Shown here in pieces: positions 25,460-32,977 of a DNA stretch of 41,647 nucleotides. Both the position numbers and the translations under genes were made by a program. Location of the stretch: NCBI GenBank assembly GCA_024688365.1, contig JAILEG010000008.1, forward strand, positions 1 to 41,647, read 5' to 3'. Source of the DNA: Prevotella sp. GTDB taxonomy: Bacteria; Bacteroidota; Bacteroidia; Bacteroidales; Bacteroidaceae. How positions within the stretch are numbered: the stretch's first letter is position 1; each line of letters opens with the position of its first letter. The notes beneath the pieces were generated by a model that saw only the letters and a program-made list of their open reading frames with translations, was not told where the DNA came from and did no database searches.

Positions 25460-25510
25460 TTGAATGGGATTCCCTTTTGAAATTAAATTTAAAGGTTATT
25501 ATCGGAATAA

Positions 25511-25972
25511 ATGATGTACAAGAAAGTATTACATGTCATTATCATTGTTTCCTGTTGTGGTCTGACATCCTGCCTCAACATATATCATAATGACTTAGGC
25601 AAGCATTATGCTTGGCTGGAGGATAGAATAATTGTCAGAATAACGGAAGAGACAGAAAAATCGCTTTCTTATGATTTGATAATTCGTCCTCAGGTCTTGA
25701 ATTATGCGTATGATGATAGATATATTATAGCCTACCAGGTTTACGATGGAGGTGATTACTATGACACTTGTCAACGGGTAGAGGAAAAGGACAGCCTGTT
25801 TCTTCAGTTTGCCAAATTGAGGCAGATGAAGTTTTGCTATTGGATAATCAATAAGGAGACGGGAGAGGTTCTCGGACCGATGAATCGTTCAGACTTTGAC
25901 AGAAAATGCAGGATACTGCATGTTGAAGCTGAAATGTTCAGATTTAGTGAAAAAAGTTTTTGGAAAGGCTGA
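25511..25972 (+). CDS. DUF3997-like lipoprotein, putative immunity protein
   Basis: A 153-residue lipoprotein: the N-terminus HVIIIVSCCGLTSC ends in the lipobox LTSC with the cysteine at about residue 21. The mature protein (LGKHYAWLEDRIIVRITEE, DDRYIIAYQVYDGGDYYDTC, MKFCYWIINKETGEVLGPMN followed by SDFDRKC) matches my memory of the DUF3997 family, in which a YWII segment and a GP..R..F motif are conserved. Such proteins are often found beside polymorphic toxin genes. No matching toxin is visible next to it, so it looks like an orphan immunity gene. Confidence 0.65.
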   Translation: MMYKKVLHVIIIVSCCGLTSCLNIYHNDLGKHYAWLEDRIIVRITEETEKSLSYDLIIRPQVLNYAYDDRYIIAYQVYDGGDYYDTCQRVEEKDSLFLQFAKLRQMKFCYWIINKETGEVLGPMNRSDFDRKCRILHVEAEMFRFSEKSFWKG

Positions 25973-26004
25973 AGTAGAGAAAGGTAAAAATATGTATAGT
26001 AGTT

Positions 26005-26026
26005 TTCAACATGGCAGGCAGCATGA
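26005..26026 (+). repeat. 22-base exact copy of RHS coding sequence
   Basis: Positions 26005-26026 are identical to 22157-22178 inside the RHS gene, where they encode FNMAGSM. The match ends where the DUF6984-like gene (ATG at 26023) begins. It marks a recombination junction at which an RHS 3' part was joined to, or lost beside, this immunity gene. Confidence 0.65.
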
Positions 26027-26379
26027 AGCGCAATAGGGAGATAACGGCAGACGAATTAAGACTTATAGATTTTTTGGCAAGGAAAGCCGCATTTCCCTTA
26101 GGAGATAATTGGGTGGATGCAGTTATGATATGTCCCCTTACATGTGACAATATTGGCAGCATCTCAATCTTGTATGGCAGTCACTCTTCCGAAGTCGGCA
26201 GGCAAAACCATGTAGTATCGTCCTGTTGTTTCTTAGATAAGGATGGGGTAGAGGTAGTCGCATATCTGCTGGTTGACCACAGAGATGTACCAGCAGAATT
26301 AGACTTATGAAAAGTTGATTATTCTCCAATCAGCCAAATTCCGTCAGTGGAGTCAATGAAGGAGGTAGAGCAAATATAG
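26023..26379 (+). pseudogene. DUF6984-like immunity gene with an internal TGA (copy 2)
   Basis: From the ATG at 26023 the frame reads MKRNREITADELRLIDFL and onward, through an acidic beta-strand region (VVSSCCFLDKDGVEVVAYLL) to VPAELDL, and then meets TGA at 26308-26310. The same frame continues as KVDYSPISQIPSV to a TAG at 26377-26379. In the DUF6984 family, as I remember it, the sequence here is ELDxWKVDFSP, so the TGA replaces the conserved Trp codon TGG by a single G-to-A change. The intact product would be about 118 residues. Copy 1 at 25193 is the diverged duplicate. Confidence 0.55.
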
Positions 26380-26451
26380 CAGGCGGGGTCTTTGACTAAA
26401 AATACAATCATAGCTATATGATGCGCTGTAAATCGAAAAAACGCACAAATG

Positions 26452-26483
26452 TTTGGCAGTTAGGAGAATAAACCGTAACTTTG
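26452..26483 (+). promoter_or_regulatory. Promoter of rpsU-xerC-hpf
   Basis: TTTG (26452-26455) and TAACTTTG (26476-26483) are separated by 20 bases, an exact fit to the Bacteroidetes consensus. The predicted leader is about 60 bases. No Shine-Dalgarno sequence precedes rpsU. Confidence 0.75.
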
Positions 26484-26549
26484 CAGCCGCAAAAGTGGTG
26501 TCATGCCCTTTCGCTAATGTTTAACAAATAAATAATTAAAACAAAAAGC

Positions 26550-26741
26550 ATGATTATTGTACCAGTAAAGGACGGCGAGAACATCGAGCGCGCGCTGAAG
26601 AAGTTCAAGAGAAAGTTTGAGAAAACAGGTGTTGTAAAGGAGCTTCGTGCCCGTCAGCAGTTTGACAAACCTTCAGTAAAGAAGCGCCTTAAGATGGAGC
26701 ATGCCGTTTACGTACAGCATCTTCGTGACGCAGAGGAATAA
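26550..26741 (+). CDS. rpsU: 30S ribosomal protein S21
   Basis: A 63-residue basic protein of the small ribosomal subunit. It starts MIIVPVKDGENIERALKKFK and continues RKFEKTGVVKELRARQQF and KPSVKKRLK, the usual S21 pattern; the C-terminus (HAVYVQHLRDAEE) is the Bacteroidetes form. In Bacteroidetes S21 helps mask the anti-Shine-Dalgarno end of 16S rRNA. Its own leader here is A-rich without a Shine-Dalgarno sequence. It heads an operon with xerC (47 bases downstream) and hpf. Confidence 0.95.
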   Translation: MIIVPVKDGENIERALKKFKRKFEKTGVVKELRARQQFDKPSVKKRLKMEHAVYVQHLRDAEE

Positions 26742-26788
26742 AAACTCCTTTGAAAATTTGGTAGTTTGGATTAATTTCCGTAAATTCG

Positions 26789-27694
26789 TTGCCGATAAAT
26801 GATTTGAGCAGCGTGCTGATAGACTTATTCTTGGGCTACTTGCGGTTGGAAAGGAACTATTCCCCGCTGACCGTGGATAGCTACGGCAAGGACTTGAGAG
26901 AGTTTGAGCAGTTTTACAAGGGTATGGACCAGCAGCTCTCTTGGGAGTCGGTAGACTCCGATGTCATCCGCGACTGGATGGAGAGCATGATGGACAGGGG
27001 TAATTCGGCCTCGTCGGTCAATAGAAGGCTCAGCTCTCTGAGGTCTTTCTATCGTTTCGCCCTCCGTCGCAAACTTGTTGAGAAAGACCCTGCCCATGCC
27101 ATACAGGGACCGAAAAGAAAGAAACCGCTTCCGCAATTCCTTAAGGAGTCGGAGATGGAGCAGCTTTTGGATCCGAGGATGTGGACAGGTACCTACAAGG
27201 ATGTTCTCGCGCGTACATTAATAATGACGTTCTACGAGACTGGTGTCCGCTTGTCGGAGCTCGTGGGATTGGACGACAAGGATGTGGATGCCATGACCAG
27301 TGAGCTGAAAGTCACTGGAAAGAGAAACAAGCAGCGCGTCATTCCTTTCGGCAAGGAGCTGGCTGATACGTTTGCCGTATACCTGCAGCGACGTGATGCC
27401 ACGGCCGGAGGTGACTCCAGTGCCTTTTTCCGTACGGAGAAAGGGGAGAGGATGACTAACGCACAGGTGCGTGAACTGGTGAAGAAGAATCTTTCGCGGG
27501 TCTCTACGCTGAAGAAGCGTACACCGCATGTTCTGCGCCACACGTTTGCCACAGCGATGCTCAATCATGACGCAGGGCTGGAAAGTGTGAAGAAGCTGCT
27601 TGGGCATGAGAGTCTGTCTACGACAGAAATCTATACCCATACGACATTCGAGCAGCTGAAGAAAGTCTATAAAAATGCCCATCCCCGGGCTTAA
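26789..27694 (+). CDS. xerC: Tyrosine recombinase XerC-like
   Basis: A 301-residue site-specific recombinase of the XerC/XerD family, which resolves chromosome dimers at dif. The N-terminal SAM-like DNA-binding domain (FLGYLRLERNYSPLTVDSYG) is followed by the catalytic domain: Arg in YETGVRLSELVGL, Lys in VTGKRNKQRVIP, His and Arg in HVLRHTFATAML, His in KLLGHESLSTTEIYTH and the nucleophilic Tyr just before THTTFEQLKKVY. No ATG lies near the start; TTG at 26789 gives the full length and GTG nine codons in is an alternative. It lies between rpsU and hpf, an arrangement typical of Bacteroidales. Confidence 0.9.
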   Translation: MPINDLSSVLIDLFLGYLRLERNYSPLTVDSYGKDLREFEQFYKGMDQQLSWESVDSDVIRDWMESMMDRGNSASSVNRRLSSLRSFYRFALRRKLVEKDPAHAIQGPKRKKPLPQFLKESEMEQLLDPRMWTGTYKDVLARTLIMTFYETGVRLSELVGLDDKDVDAMTSELKVTGKRNKQRVIPFGKELADTFAVYLQRRDATAGGDSSAFFRTEKGERMTNAQVRELVKKNLSRVSTLKKRTPHVLRHTFATAMLNHDAGLESVKKLLGHESLSTTEIYTHTTFEQLKKVYKNAHPRA

Positions 27695-27715
27695 CCTTTA
27701 AAAATGGAGGTACCT

Positions 27716-28015
27716 ATGGAAATTAAGATTCAGTCGATTCACTTCGACACTACCGAGAAGTTACATGCCTTTATCACCAAGAAGGCAGAGAAGTTGGAAA
27801 AGTCTTACGAAGACATTCAGAAAGTAGAGGTGCAATTGAAGGTGGAGAAACCTGCCACGGCATTAAATAAAACCACAAGCCTGACAGTAGCCGTCCCGGG
27901 GACGACCCTGTTTGTGGAGAAGACGTGTGACACTTTCGAGGAAGGTGTTGACCAGTGCCTGGACGCAATGAAGGTTCAGCTCACCAAGTTTAAGGAAAAG
28001 CAGAGAAAACATTGA
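27716..28015 (+). CDS. hpf: Ribosome hibernation-promoting factor (HPF/RaiA family, short form)
   Basis: A 99-residue protein that binds the 30S subunit and promotes inactive ribosome states. The sequence KIQSIHFDTTEKLHAFITKK, KLEKSYEDIQKVEVQLKVEK and FEEGVDQCLDAMKVQLTKFK is the conserved S30AE domain without the long C-terminal dimerisation domain. I chose the ATG at 27716 because GGAGG (27706-27710) lies five bases upstream, a strong ribosome binding site that is rare in this group. An ATG at 27704 would add four residues and overlap that site. The gene is last in the rpsU operon. Confidence 0.92.
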   Translation: MEIKIQSIHFDTTEKLHAFITKKAEKLEKSYEDIQKVEVQLKVEKPATALNKTTSLTVAVPGTTLFVEKTCDTFEEGVDQCLDAMKVQLTKFKEKQRKH

Positions 28016-28032
28016 AAAAATCTCTGAAAAGT

Positions 28033-28063
28033 TTTGGAGATTCAAAATAAAGCATTACCTTTG
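28033..28063 (+). promoter_or_regulatory. Promoter of the tRNA-tuf operon
   Basis: TTTG (28033-28036) and TACCTTTG (28056-28063) are spaced by 19 bases, a strong match to the consensus. The first tRNA begins 40 bases downstream. Confidence 0.75.
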
Positions 28064-28102
28064 CAGCCGTTTTACGACAAGTAGCCTTCGGCTGCAAAGT
28101 AC

Positions 28103-28176
28103 GCCTCTTTAGCTCAGTTGGCCAGAGCACGTGATTTGTAATCTCGGGGTCGTTGGTTCGAATCCGACAAGAGGCT
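28103..28176 (+). tRNA. tRNA-Thr (anticodon TGT)
   Basis: A 74-base cloverleaf: acceptor GCCTCTT pairs with AAGAGGC, anticodon loop TTTGTAA, T-arm GTTGG-TTCGAAT-CCGAC, discriminator T. No CCA is encoded. First of four tRNAs before tuf. Confidence 0.92.
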
Positions 28177-28203
28177 CTTCTCGTAAAAGAGACATTTGCT
28201 GAC

Positions 28204-28285
28204 GGGTAGTTTCCAGAGTGGCCAAATGGGGCAGACTGTAAATCTGCTGCTTCTAGCTTCGGTGGTTCGAATCCATCACTACCCA
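28204..28285 (+). tRNA. tRNA-Tyr (anticodon GTA)
   Basis: An 82-base class II tRNA with a long variable arm: acceptor GGGTAGT pairs with ACTACCC, anticodon stem-loop CAGACTGTAAATCTG with GTA, T-arm GGTGG-TTCGAAT-CCATC, discriminator A. Confidence 0.93.
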
Positions 28286-28301
28286 CTCAGAGATGTGAAA
28301 T

Positions 28302-28374
28302 GCGGAAATAGCTCAGTTGATAGAGCACTAGCCTTCCAAGCTGGGGGTCGCGGGTTTGAGCCCCGTTTTCCGCT
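28302..28374 (+). tRNA. tRNA-Gly (anticodon TCC)
   Basis: A 73-base cloverleaf: acceptor GCGGAAA pairs with TTTCCGC, anticodon loop CTTCCAA, T-loop TTTGAGC, discriminator T. Confidence 0.92.
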
Positions 28375-28384
28375 CTATAGTTTT

Positions 28385-28456
<72 letters not shown>

Positions 28457-28527
28457 CTACTACTTTGTGATTAAGTGTAACAATAAAAAGCACAGATTAT
28501 TCATTTAATATTAAATAAAGAAAAGCT

Positions 28528-29724
28528 ATGGCTAAAGAAGAATTCGTGCGCACCAAACCGCATGTAAACATTGGTACTATTGGTCACGTTGACCACGGTA
28601 AGACCACTCTTACCGCAGCAATCTCAAAGGTTCTTCATGAGAAGGGCTTTGGCTCTGAGGATGTTAAGTCTTTCGATCAGATTGACAATGCTCCAGAGGA
28701 GAAAGAGCGTGGTATTACCATTAACTCTGCACATATTGAGTACGAAACAGCTAATCGCCACTATGCACACGTAGACTGTCCGGGTCACGCTGACTATGTG
28801 AAGAACATGGTAACTGGTGCCGCACAGATGGATGGTGCTATCTTGGTTGTAGCTGCTACTGACGGTCCTATGCCTCAGACTCGTGAGCACGTACTGCTCG
28901 CCCGTCAGGTAAACGTACCTCGTCTGGTTGTATTCTTGAACAAGTGCGATATGGTTGAGGATGCTGAGATGCTTGATCTCGTTGAGATGGAGGTTCAGGA
29001 GATTCTTGCCCAGTATGAGTTCGAGGAGGATACTCCTATCATCCGTGGTTCTGCACTCGGTGCCTTGAACGGTGTTGATAAGTGGGTAGACTCAGTAATG
29101 CAGCTGATGGATACTGTAGACTCTTGGATTCAGGAGCCTGAGCGTGAGGTTGACAAGCCATTCTTGATGCCAGTTGAGGATGTGTTCTCTATCACAGGTC
29201 GTGGTACTGTTGCTACTGGTCGTATTGAGACTGGTGTCTGCAAGGTAGGTGATGAGGTTCAGCTGCTCGGTCTCGGTGAGGATAAGAAGTCTGTCATCAC
29301 AGGTGTTGAGATGTTCCGCAAGAACCTTGCACAGGGTCAGGCTGGTGACAACGTAGGTCTGCTGCTCCGTGGTATTGACAAGGCAGAGGTTAAGCGTGGT
29401 ATGGTAGTCGTACATCCGGGTGCAATCACTCCTCACGATCACTTCAAGGCATCTATCTATGTGCTGAAGAAGGAAGAGGGTGGCCGTCACACTCCATTCG
29501 GTAACAAGTACCGTCCTCAGTTCTATCTCCGTACGATGGACTGTACTGGTGAGATCAAGCTCCCAGAGGGTGTTGAGATGGTAATGCCAGGCGATAACGT
29601 TGAGATTGAGGTAGACTTGATTTACAAGGTTGCTCTGAACGAGGGTCTTCGTTTTGCTATCCGTGAGGGTGGCCGTACTGTAGGCTCAGGCCAGATTACA
29701 GCAATCCTCGACGATATCAAGTAA
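28528..29724 (+). CDS. tuf: Elongation factor Tu
   Basis: A 398-residue GTPase that delivers aminoacyl-tRNA to the ribosome. The P-loop GHVDHGKTT is at residues 19-27, the effector loop region is [10 protein letters not shown], the DxxG motif is DCPGHADYV and the base-recognition motifs are [11 protein letters not shown] and SALGALNG. Domain 2 starts [17 protein letters not shown]; domain 3 includes [16 protein letters not shown]. Codon use is regular as expected for very high expression. It is co-transcribed with four tRNAs upstream and with tRNA-Trp, secE and nusG downstream. Confidence 0.98.
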   Translation: MAKEEFVRTKPHVNIGTIGHVDHGKTTLTAAISKVLHEKGFGSEDVKSFDQIDNAPEEKERGITINSAHIEYETANRHYAHVDCPGHADYVKNMVTGAAQMDGAILVVAATDGPMPQTREHVLLARQVNVPRLVVFLNKCDMVEDAEMLDLVEMEVQEILAQYEFEEDTPIIRGSALGALNGVDKWVDSVMQLMDTVDSWIQEPEREVDKPFLMPVEDVFSITGRGTVATGRIETGVCKVGDEVQLLGLGEDKKSVITGVEMFRKNLAQGQAGDNVGLLLRGIDKAEVKRGMVVVHPGAITPHDHFKASIYVLKKEEGGRHTPFGNKYRPQFYLRTMDCTGEIKLPEGVEMVMPGDNVEIEVDLIYKVALNEGLRFAIREGGRTVGSGQITAILDDIK

Positions 29725-29755
29725 TCAAGATAAGTCGTAGATTACGAGCATAAGA

Positions 29756-29785
29756 AGTTCCCGGGTCTCTCGGGTCTCGGGAACT
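29756..29785 (+). other. Hairpin between tuf and tRNA-Trp
   Basis: AGTTCCCG (29756-29763) pairs perfectly with CGGGAACT (29778-29785) around a 14-base loop. There is no T-tract, and tRNA-Trp starts five bases later, so it is likelier to be a processing or stability element for the tuf mRNA end than a terminator. Confidence 0.5.
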
Positions 29786-29790
29786 CACTT

Positions 29791-29863
29791 ACGGGTTTAG
29801 CTCAGTCGGTAGAGCACTGGTCTCCAAAACCAGGTGTCGAGGGTTCGAGTCCTTCAACCCGTG
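29791..29863 (+). tRNA. tRNA-Trp (anticodon CCA)
   Basis: A 73-base cloverleaf: acceptor ACGGGTT pairs with AACCCGT, anticodon stem CTGGT/ACCAG with loop CTCCAAA, T-loop TTCGAGT, discriminator G. It lies between tuf and secE, a widely conserved position. Confidence 0.95.
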
Positions 29864-29880
29864 CAAATAGAGAAGATTTT

Positions 29881-30072
29881 ATGTTTAAGAAGATAGTAAA
29901 TTATTGCAAGGCTTGCTACGACGAACTTGCGCATAAGACTACATGGCCATCACGTGCCCAGCTTACACATAGTGCAATGATTGTATTATCTGCTTCCCTA
30001 GTCATTGCGTTGGTTGTGTTTGCTATGGATTTTGTTTTCCAGCACGTAATGGATTTCGTATATCCAAGTTAA
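29881..30072 (+). CDS. secE: Preprotein translocase subunit SecE
   Basis: A 63-residue inner-membrane subunit that clamps SecY in the SecYEG channel. An amphipathic N-terminal helix containing YDELAHKTTWPSRAQLTHSA leads to a single transmembrane segment (MIVLSASLVIALVVFAMDFV). The W-P-S/T motif is characteristic of single-TM SecE. It lies 17 bases after tRNA-Trp and 14 bases before nusG. Confidence 0.95.
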   Translation: MFKKIVNYCKACYDELAHKTTWPSRAQLTHSAMIVLSASLVIALVVFAMDFVFQHVMDFVYPS

Positions 30073-30086
30073 TTCGTTAGGAAGAA

Positions 30087-30632
30087 ATGGCTGATACAGA
30101 AAAGAAATGGTACGTTCTTCGTGCTATCAGTGGCAAAGAGGCAAAGGTGAAAGAATACATCGATGCCCAGTTGCGGTTGAACACGAAGTTGGCTGAGCGT
30201 GTTTTCGAGGTTTTATTGCCTATGGAGAAACATGCAACTTTGCGTAATGGCAAGCGTGTGGTCAAGGAGAAGTTAAGTCTCCCTGGCTATGTACTTGTTC
30301 AGGCCAACATGACTCCAGACGTAGCTTCTACGTTGCGGTTCATGCCTAATGTGTTAGGCTTTCTCGGAGGTATGTCTGAGCCGTCACCTGTCCGCCAGGC
30401 TGACATTAATCGTCTGCTGGGCAATGTGGAGGAGACTGAGCTGGAAGATGTTCAGGATGTTCCATACGAGGTGGGAGAGACGGTGAAGGTTACTGATGGT
30501 CCTTTCAGTGGTTTCCACGGTGTCATCGAAGAGGTGAATGCCGAGAAGCACAAGCTGAAGGTGATGGTGATGATTTTTGGTCGCCAGAATCCGTTGGAGC
30601 TGAGTTTTATGCAAGTCGCAAAAGAGGAATAG
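30087..30632 (+). CDS. nusG: Transcription termination/antitermination factor NusG
   Basis: A 181-residue elongation factor that binds RNA polymerase and couples it to Rho or the ribosome. The NGN domain begins [20 protein letters not shown] and includes [14 protein letters not shown] and PNVLGFLGG; the KOW domain at the C-terminus is [20 protein letters not shown] followed by [20 protein letters not shown]. The ATG is preceded by AGGAAG at a good distance. It is coupled to secE. Confidence 0.96.
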   Translation: MADTEKKWYVLRAISGKEAKVKEYIDAQLRLNTKLAERVFEVLLPMEKHATLRNGKRVVKEKLSLPGYVLVQANMTPDVASTLRFMPNVLGFLGGMSEPSPVRQADINRLLGNVEETELEDVQDVPYEVGETVKVTDGPFSGFHGVIEEVNAEKHKLKVMVMIFGRQNPLELSFMQVAKEE

Positions 30633-30689
30633 TATTGTTACGGATACCGTTCTGTCTTTTATAGTTTAATTTTTAATATTAACAAAGAA

Positions 30690-31130
30690 ATGGCTAAAGA
30701 AGTAGCTGGATTAATCAAATTACAGATTAAAGGTGGCGCTGCAAATCCATCCCCCCCAGTAGGCCCAGCGTTGGGTTCAAAGGGTATCAATATCATGGGA
30801 TTCTGCAAGGAGTTCAACGCCCGTACCCAGGACAAGGCTGGCAAGGTTCTTCCAGTCGTAATTACTTACTACAACGATAAGTCTTTCAGCTTCGTCATCA
30901 AGACTCCTCCGGCAGCTGTCCAGCTCATGGAGGCTGCCAAGGTGAAAGGTGGATCGGGTGAGCCAAACCGCAAGAAGGTTGCATCCGTAACTTGGGAGCA
31001 GGTAAGGGCTATCGCAGAAGACAAGATGCCTGACCTCAACTGTTTCACAGTGGAGAGTGCAATGAGGCTGATTGCCGGTACTGCTCGTAGTATAGGAATC
31101 ACTGTAAAAGGGGACTTCCCTGGTAAATAA
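30690..31130 (+). CDS. rplK: 50S ribosomal protein L11
   Basis: A 146-residue protein of the GTPase-associated centre of the large subunit. The opening [20 protein letters not shown] carries the proline-rich motif typical of L11, and the C-terminal RNA-binding domain contains [20 protein letters not shown] and [15 protein letters not shown]. It follows nusG by 57 bases and precedes rplA in the usual order. Confidence 0.97.
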   Translation: MAKEVAGLIKLQIKGGAANPSPPVGPALGSKGINIMGFCKEFNARTQDKAGKVLPVVITYYNDKSFSFVIKTPPAAVQLMEAAKVKGGSGEPNRKKVASVTWEQVRAIAEDKMPDLNCFTVESAMRLIAGTARSIGITVKGDFPGK

Positions 31131-31151
31131 TTTTAAACTTCAAAAGTAAAA

Positions 31152-31844
31152 ATGAGTAAACTGACAAAAAATCAGAAATCAGTAGCTGAGAAGGTTGAAG
31201 CAGGGAAGGCATACACATTGGAAGAGGCTTCTAAGTTGGTGAAAGAAATCACCACTACAAAGTTTGATGCTTCTGTGGATGTGGACGTTCGTCTCGGTGT
31301 TGACCCTCGCAAGGCTAACCAGATGGTTCGTGGCGTTGTGTCGCTGCCAAATGGTACTGGTAAGGTCACACGAGTACTCTGTCTCTGTACCCCTGATCAG
31401 GAAGCTGCCGCTAAGGAAGCTGGTGCTGATTACGTTGGTCTCGACGAATACGTTGAAAAGATCAAGGGAGGATGGACTGATGTTGATGTCATCATCACTA
31501 TGCCATCTTGCATGGGTAAGTTAGGTCCTTTGGGTCGCATACTCGGTCCTCGTGGCTTGATGCCAAACCCAAAGATCGGTACTGTGACAATGGATGTTGC
31601 TAAGGCAGTAAAGGAAGTGAAGCAGGGTAAGATTGACTTCAAGGTTGACAAGGCTGGTATTATCCACACCTCAATCGGAAAGGTCAGCATGACTCCTGAG
31701 CAGATTTGTGGTAACGCAAAGGAGTTTATCTCTACTGTTATCAAGCTGAAGCCTGCTGCTGCTAAAGGTACATATATCAAGAGTATCTTTATTTCTAGCA
31801 CAATGAGTAAGGGTGTCAAGATTGATCCTAAATCAGCTGAATAA
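31152..31844 (+). CDS. rplA: 50S ribosomal protein L1
   Basis: A 230-residue protein of the L1 stalk. Signatures include [20 protein letters not shown], the signature [17 protein letters not shown] and [20 protein letters not shown]. In many bacteria L1 binds its own mRNA to repress rplK-rplA. It lies 21 bases after rplK and only 18 bases before rplJ, so there is no room here for the long L10 leader seen upstream of rplJ in enterobacteria. Confidence 0.97.
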   Translation: MSKLTKNQKSVAEKVEAGKAYTLEEASKLVKEITTTKFDASVDVDVRLGVDPRKANQMVRGVVSLPNGTGKVTRVLCLCTPDQEAAAKEAGADYVGLDEYVEKIKGGWTDVDVIITMPSCMGKLGPLGRILGPRGLMPNPKIGTVTMDVAKAVKEVKQGKIDFKVDKAGIIHTSIGKVSMTPEQICGNAKEFISTVIKLKPAAAKGTYIKSIFISSTMSKGVKIDPKSAE

Positions 31845-31862
31845 CTCTAAAAGTTTTGTAAA

Positions 31863-32381
31863 ATGAAGAAAGAAGTAAAAGATACAATTATCGCTGAACT
31901 CGGCGAGAAGTTGAAGAGCTATCCTCATTTTTATCTGGTTGATGTGACCGGACTGAATGCGGAGGCAACAAGCTCTCTCCGTCGCAAGTGCTTCAAGAGC
32001 GAGATCAATATGGTTGTTGTGAAGAACAAGCTCCTTCACAAGGCTTTTGAGGCTTCAGATGTAGATTTTGAACCACTGTATGGTTCTTTGAAAGGTAACA
32101 CCGCTGTTCTCTTCTCTGAGACAGCTAATGTACCGGCAAAGCTCCTGAAAGAGTATCAGAAGGAAGGTATTCCTGCCCTGAAGGCTGCTTATGCAGAGGA
32201 AACTCTGTTTGTCGGTGCTGAGAAACTTGAAGAACTTGCAGCTCTCAAGAGCAAGAATGAGGTTATTGCTGACATTGTGGCACTGCTGCAGTCTCCGGCA
32301 AAGAACGTTGTTTCTGCTCTCCAGTCAGGTGCTGGCACCATCCACGGTGTGCTTAAGACTTTAGGCGAGCGTCCTGAGTAA
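31863..32381 (+). CDS. rplJ: 50S ribosomal protein L10
   Basis: A 172-residue protein forming the base of the L7/L12 stalk. It contains LRRKCFKSEINMVVVKNKLL and the typical GSLKGNTAVLFSE region, and the C-terminal helix that binds L12 dimers (IADIVALLQSPAKNVVSALQ). It is followed by rplL after 63 AT-rich bases. Confidence 0.96.
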   Translation: MKKEVKDTIIAELGEKLKSYPHFYLVDVTGLNAEATSSLRRKCFKSEINMVVVKNKLLHKAFEASDVDFEPLYGSLKGNTAVLFSETANVPAKLLKEYQKEGIPALKAAYAEETLFVGAEKLEELAALKSKNEVIADIVALLQSPAKNVVSALQSGAGTIHGVLKTLGERPE

Positions 32382-32444
32382 AAAATCTGATAAAGTCAAA
32401 AGATATATTATTTTTAGAACAAAAAATTAAAAAGTTAGAATAAA

Positions 32445-32822
32445 ATGGCAGACGTAAAAGCTATTGCAGAAGAGTTAGTAAATCTTACTGTTAAGGAAGT
32501 AAATGAGTTGGCAACTGTCCTCAAGGACGAGTATGGTATTGAGCCTGCAGCTGCAGCTGTTGCAGTTGCTGGTCCTGCTGCCGGTGGTGCAGCTGCCGCA
32601 GCTGAGGAGAAGACAGAATTCGATGTAGTTCTCGTTGAGGCTGGTGCAAGCAAGCTGAAGGTCGTTAAGGCTGTTAAGGAGGCTTGTGGTCTTGGTCTGA
32701 AGGAGGCTAAGGATCTCGTAGACGGCGCACCTTCTACTCTGAAGGAGGGTATGGCTAAGGCTGAGGCTGAGAACCTGAAGAAGGCTATTGAGGCTGAGGG
32801 TGCTAAGGTTGAGCTGAAGTAA
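32445..32822 (+). CDS. rplL: 50S ribosomal protein L7/L12
   Basis: A 125-residue acidic stalk protein that recruits translation factors. The N-terminal dimerisation part ([20 protein letters not shown]) is joined by an alanine-rich hinge ([20 protein letters not shown]) to the C-terminal domain with [20 protein letters not shown] and [11 protein letters not shown]. An attenuator-like hairpin lies between it and rpoB. Confidence 0.97.
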   Translation: MADVKAIAEELVNLTVKEVNELATVLKDEYGIEPAAAAVAVAGPAAGGAAAAAEEKTEFDVVLVEAGASKLKVVKAVKEACGLGLKEAKDLVDGAPSTLKEGMAKAEAENLKKAIEAEGAKVELK

Positions 32823-32851
32823 TCCTGCTCCATCCTTGCATTAACTTATAC

Positions 32852-32889
32852 GGTTAGGATTTACCAAGTAGGTGAGTCCTAACCTTTTT
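32852..32889 (+). terminator. Attenuator-like terminator between rplL and rpoB
   Basis: GGTTAGGA (32852-32859) pairs with TCCTAACC (32877-32884); inside, TTACC pairs with GGTGA around a short AAGTA loop. Five T residues follow. As in enterobacteria, partial termination here would give more ribosomal protein mRNA than polymerase mRNA. A second small stem (GGGAG/CTCCC, about 32909-32927) precedes rpoB. Confidence 0.8.
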
Positions 32890-32977
32890 GTGTCTTTCGA
32901 TACTTCATGGGAGTGTATGGCTCTCCCTGCTTGATCCCTTTAGGGGCTTTAACCATTCGATTATTTAATTTCAGTTT

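Noticed and set aside
25381..25572. Alternative frame across 25381-25572 as a separate gene
   Set aside because: It crosses the start of the DUF3997-like gene and its upstream part has a stop; similarity to the second copy is explained by DNA-level duplication.
26308..26310. Recoding of TGA as tryptophan or selenocysteine
   Set aside because: TGA serves as a normal stop elsewhere in the window (for example at 5199-5201 and 10457-10459), and no insertion element is visible. A nonsense mutation is simpler.
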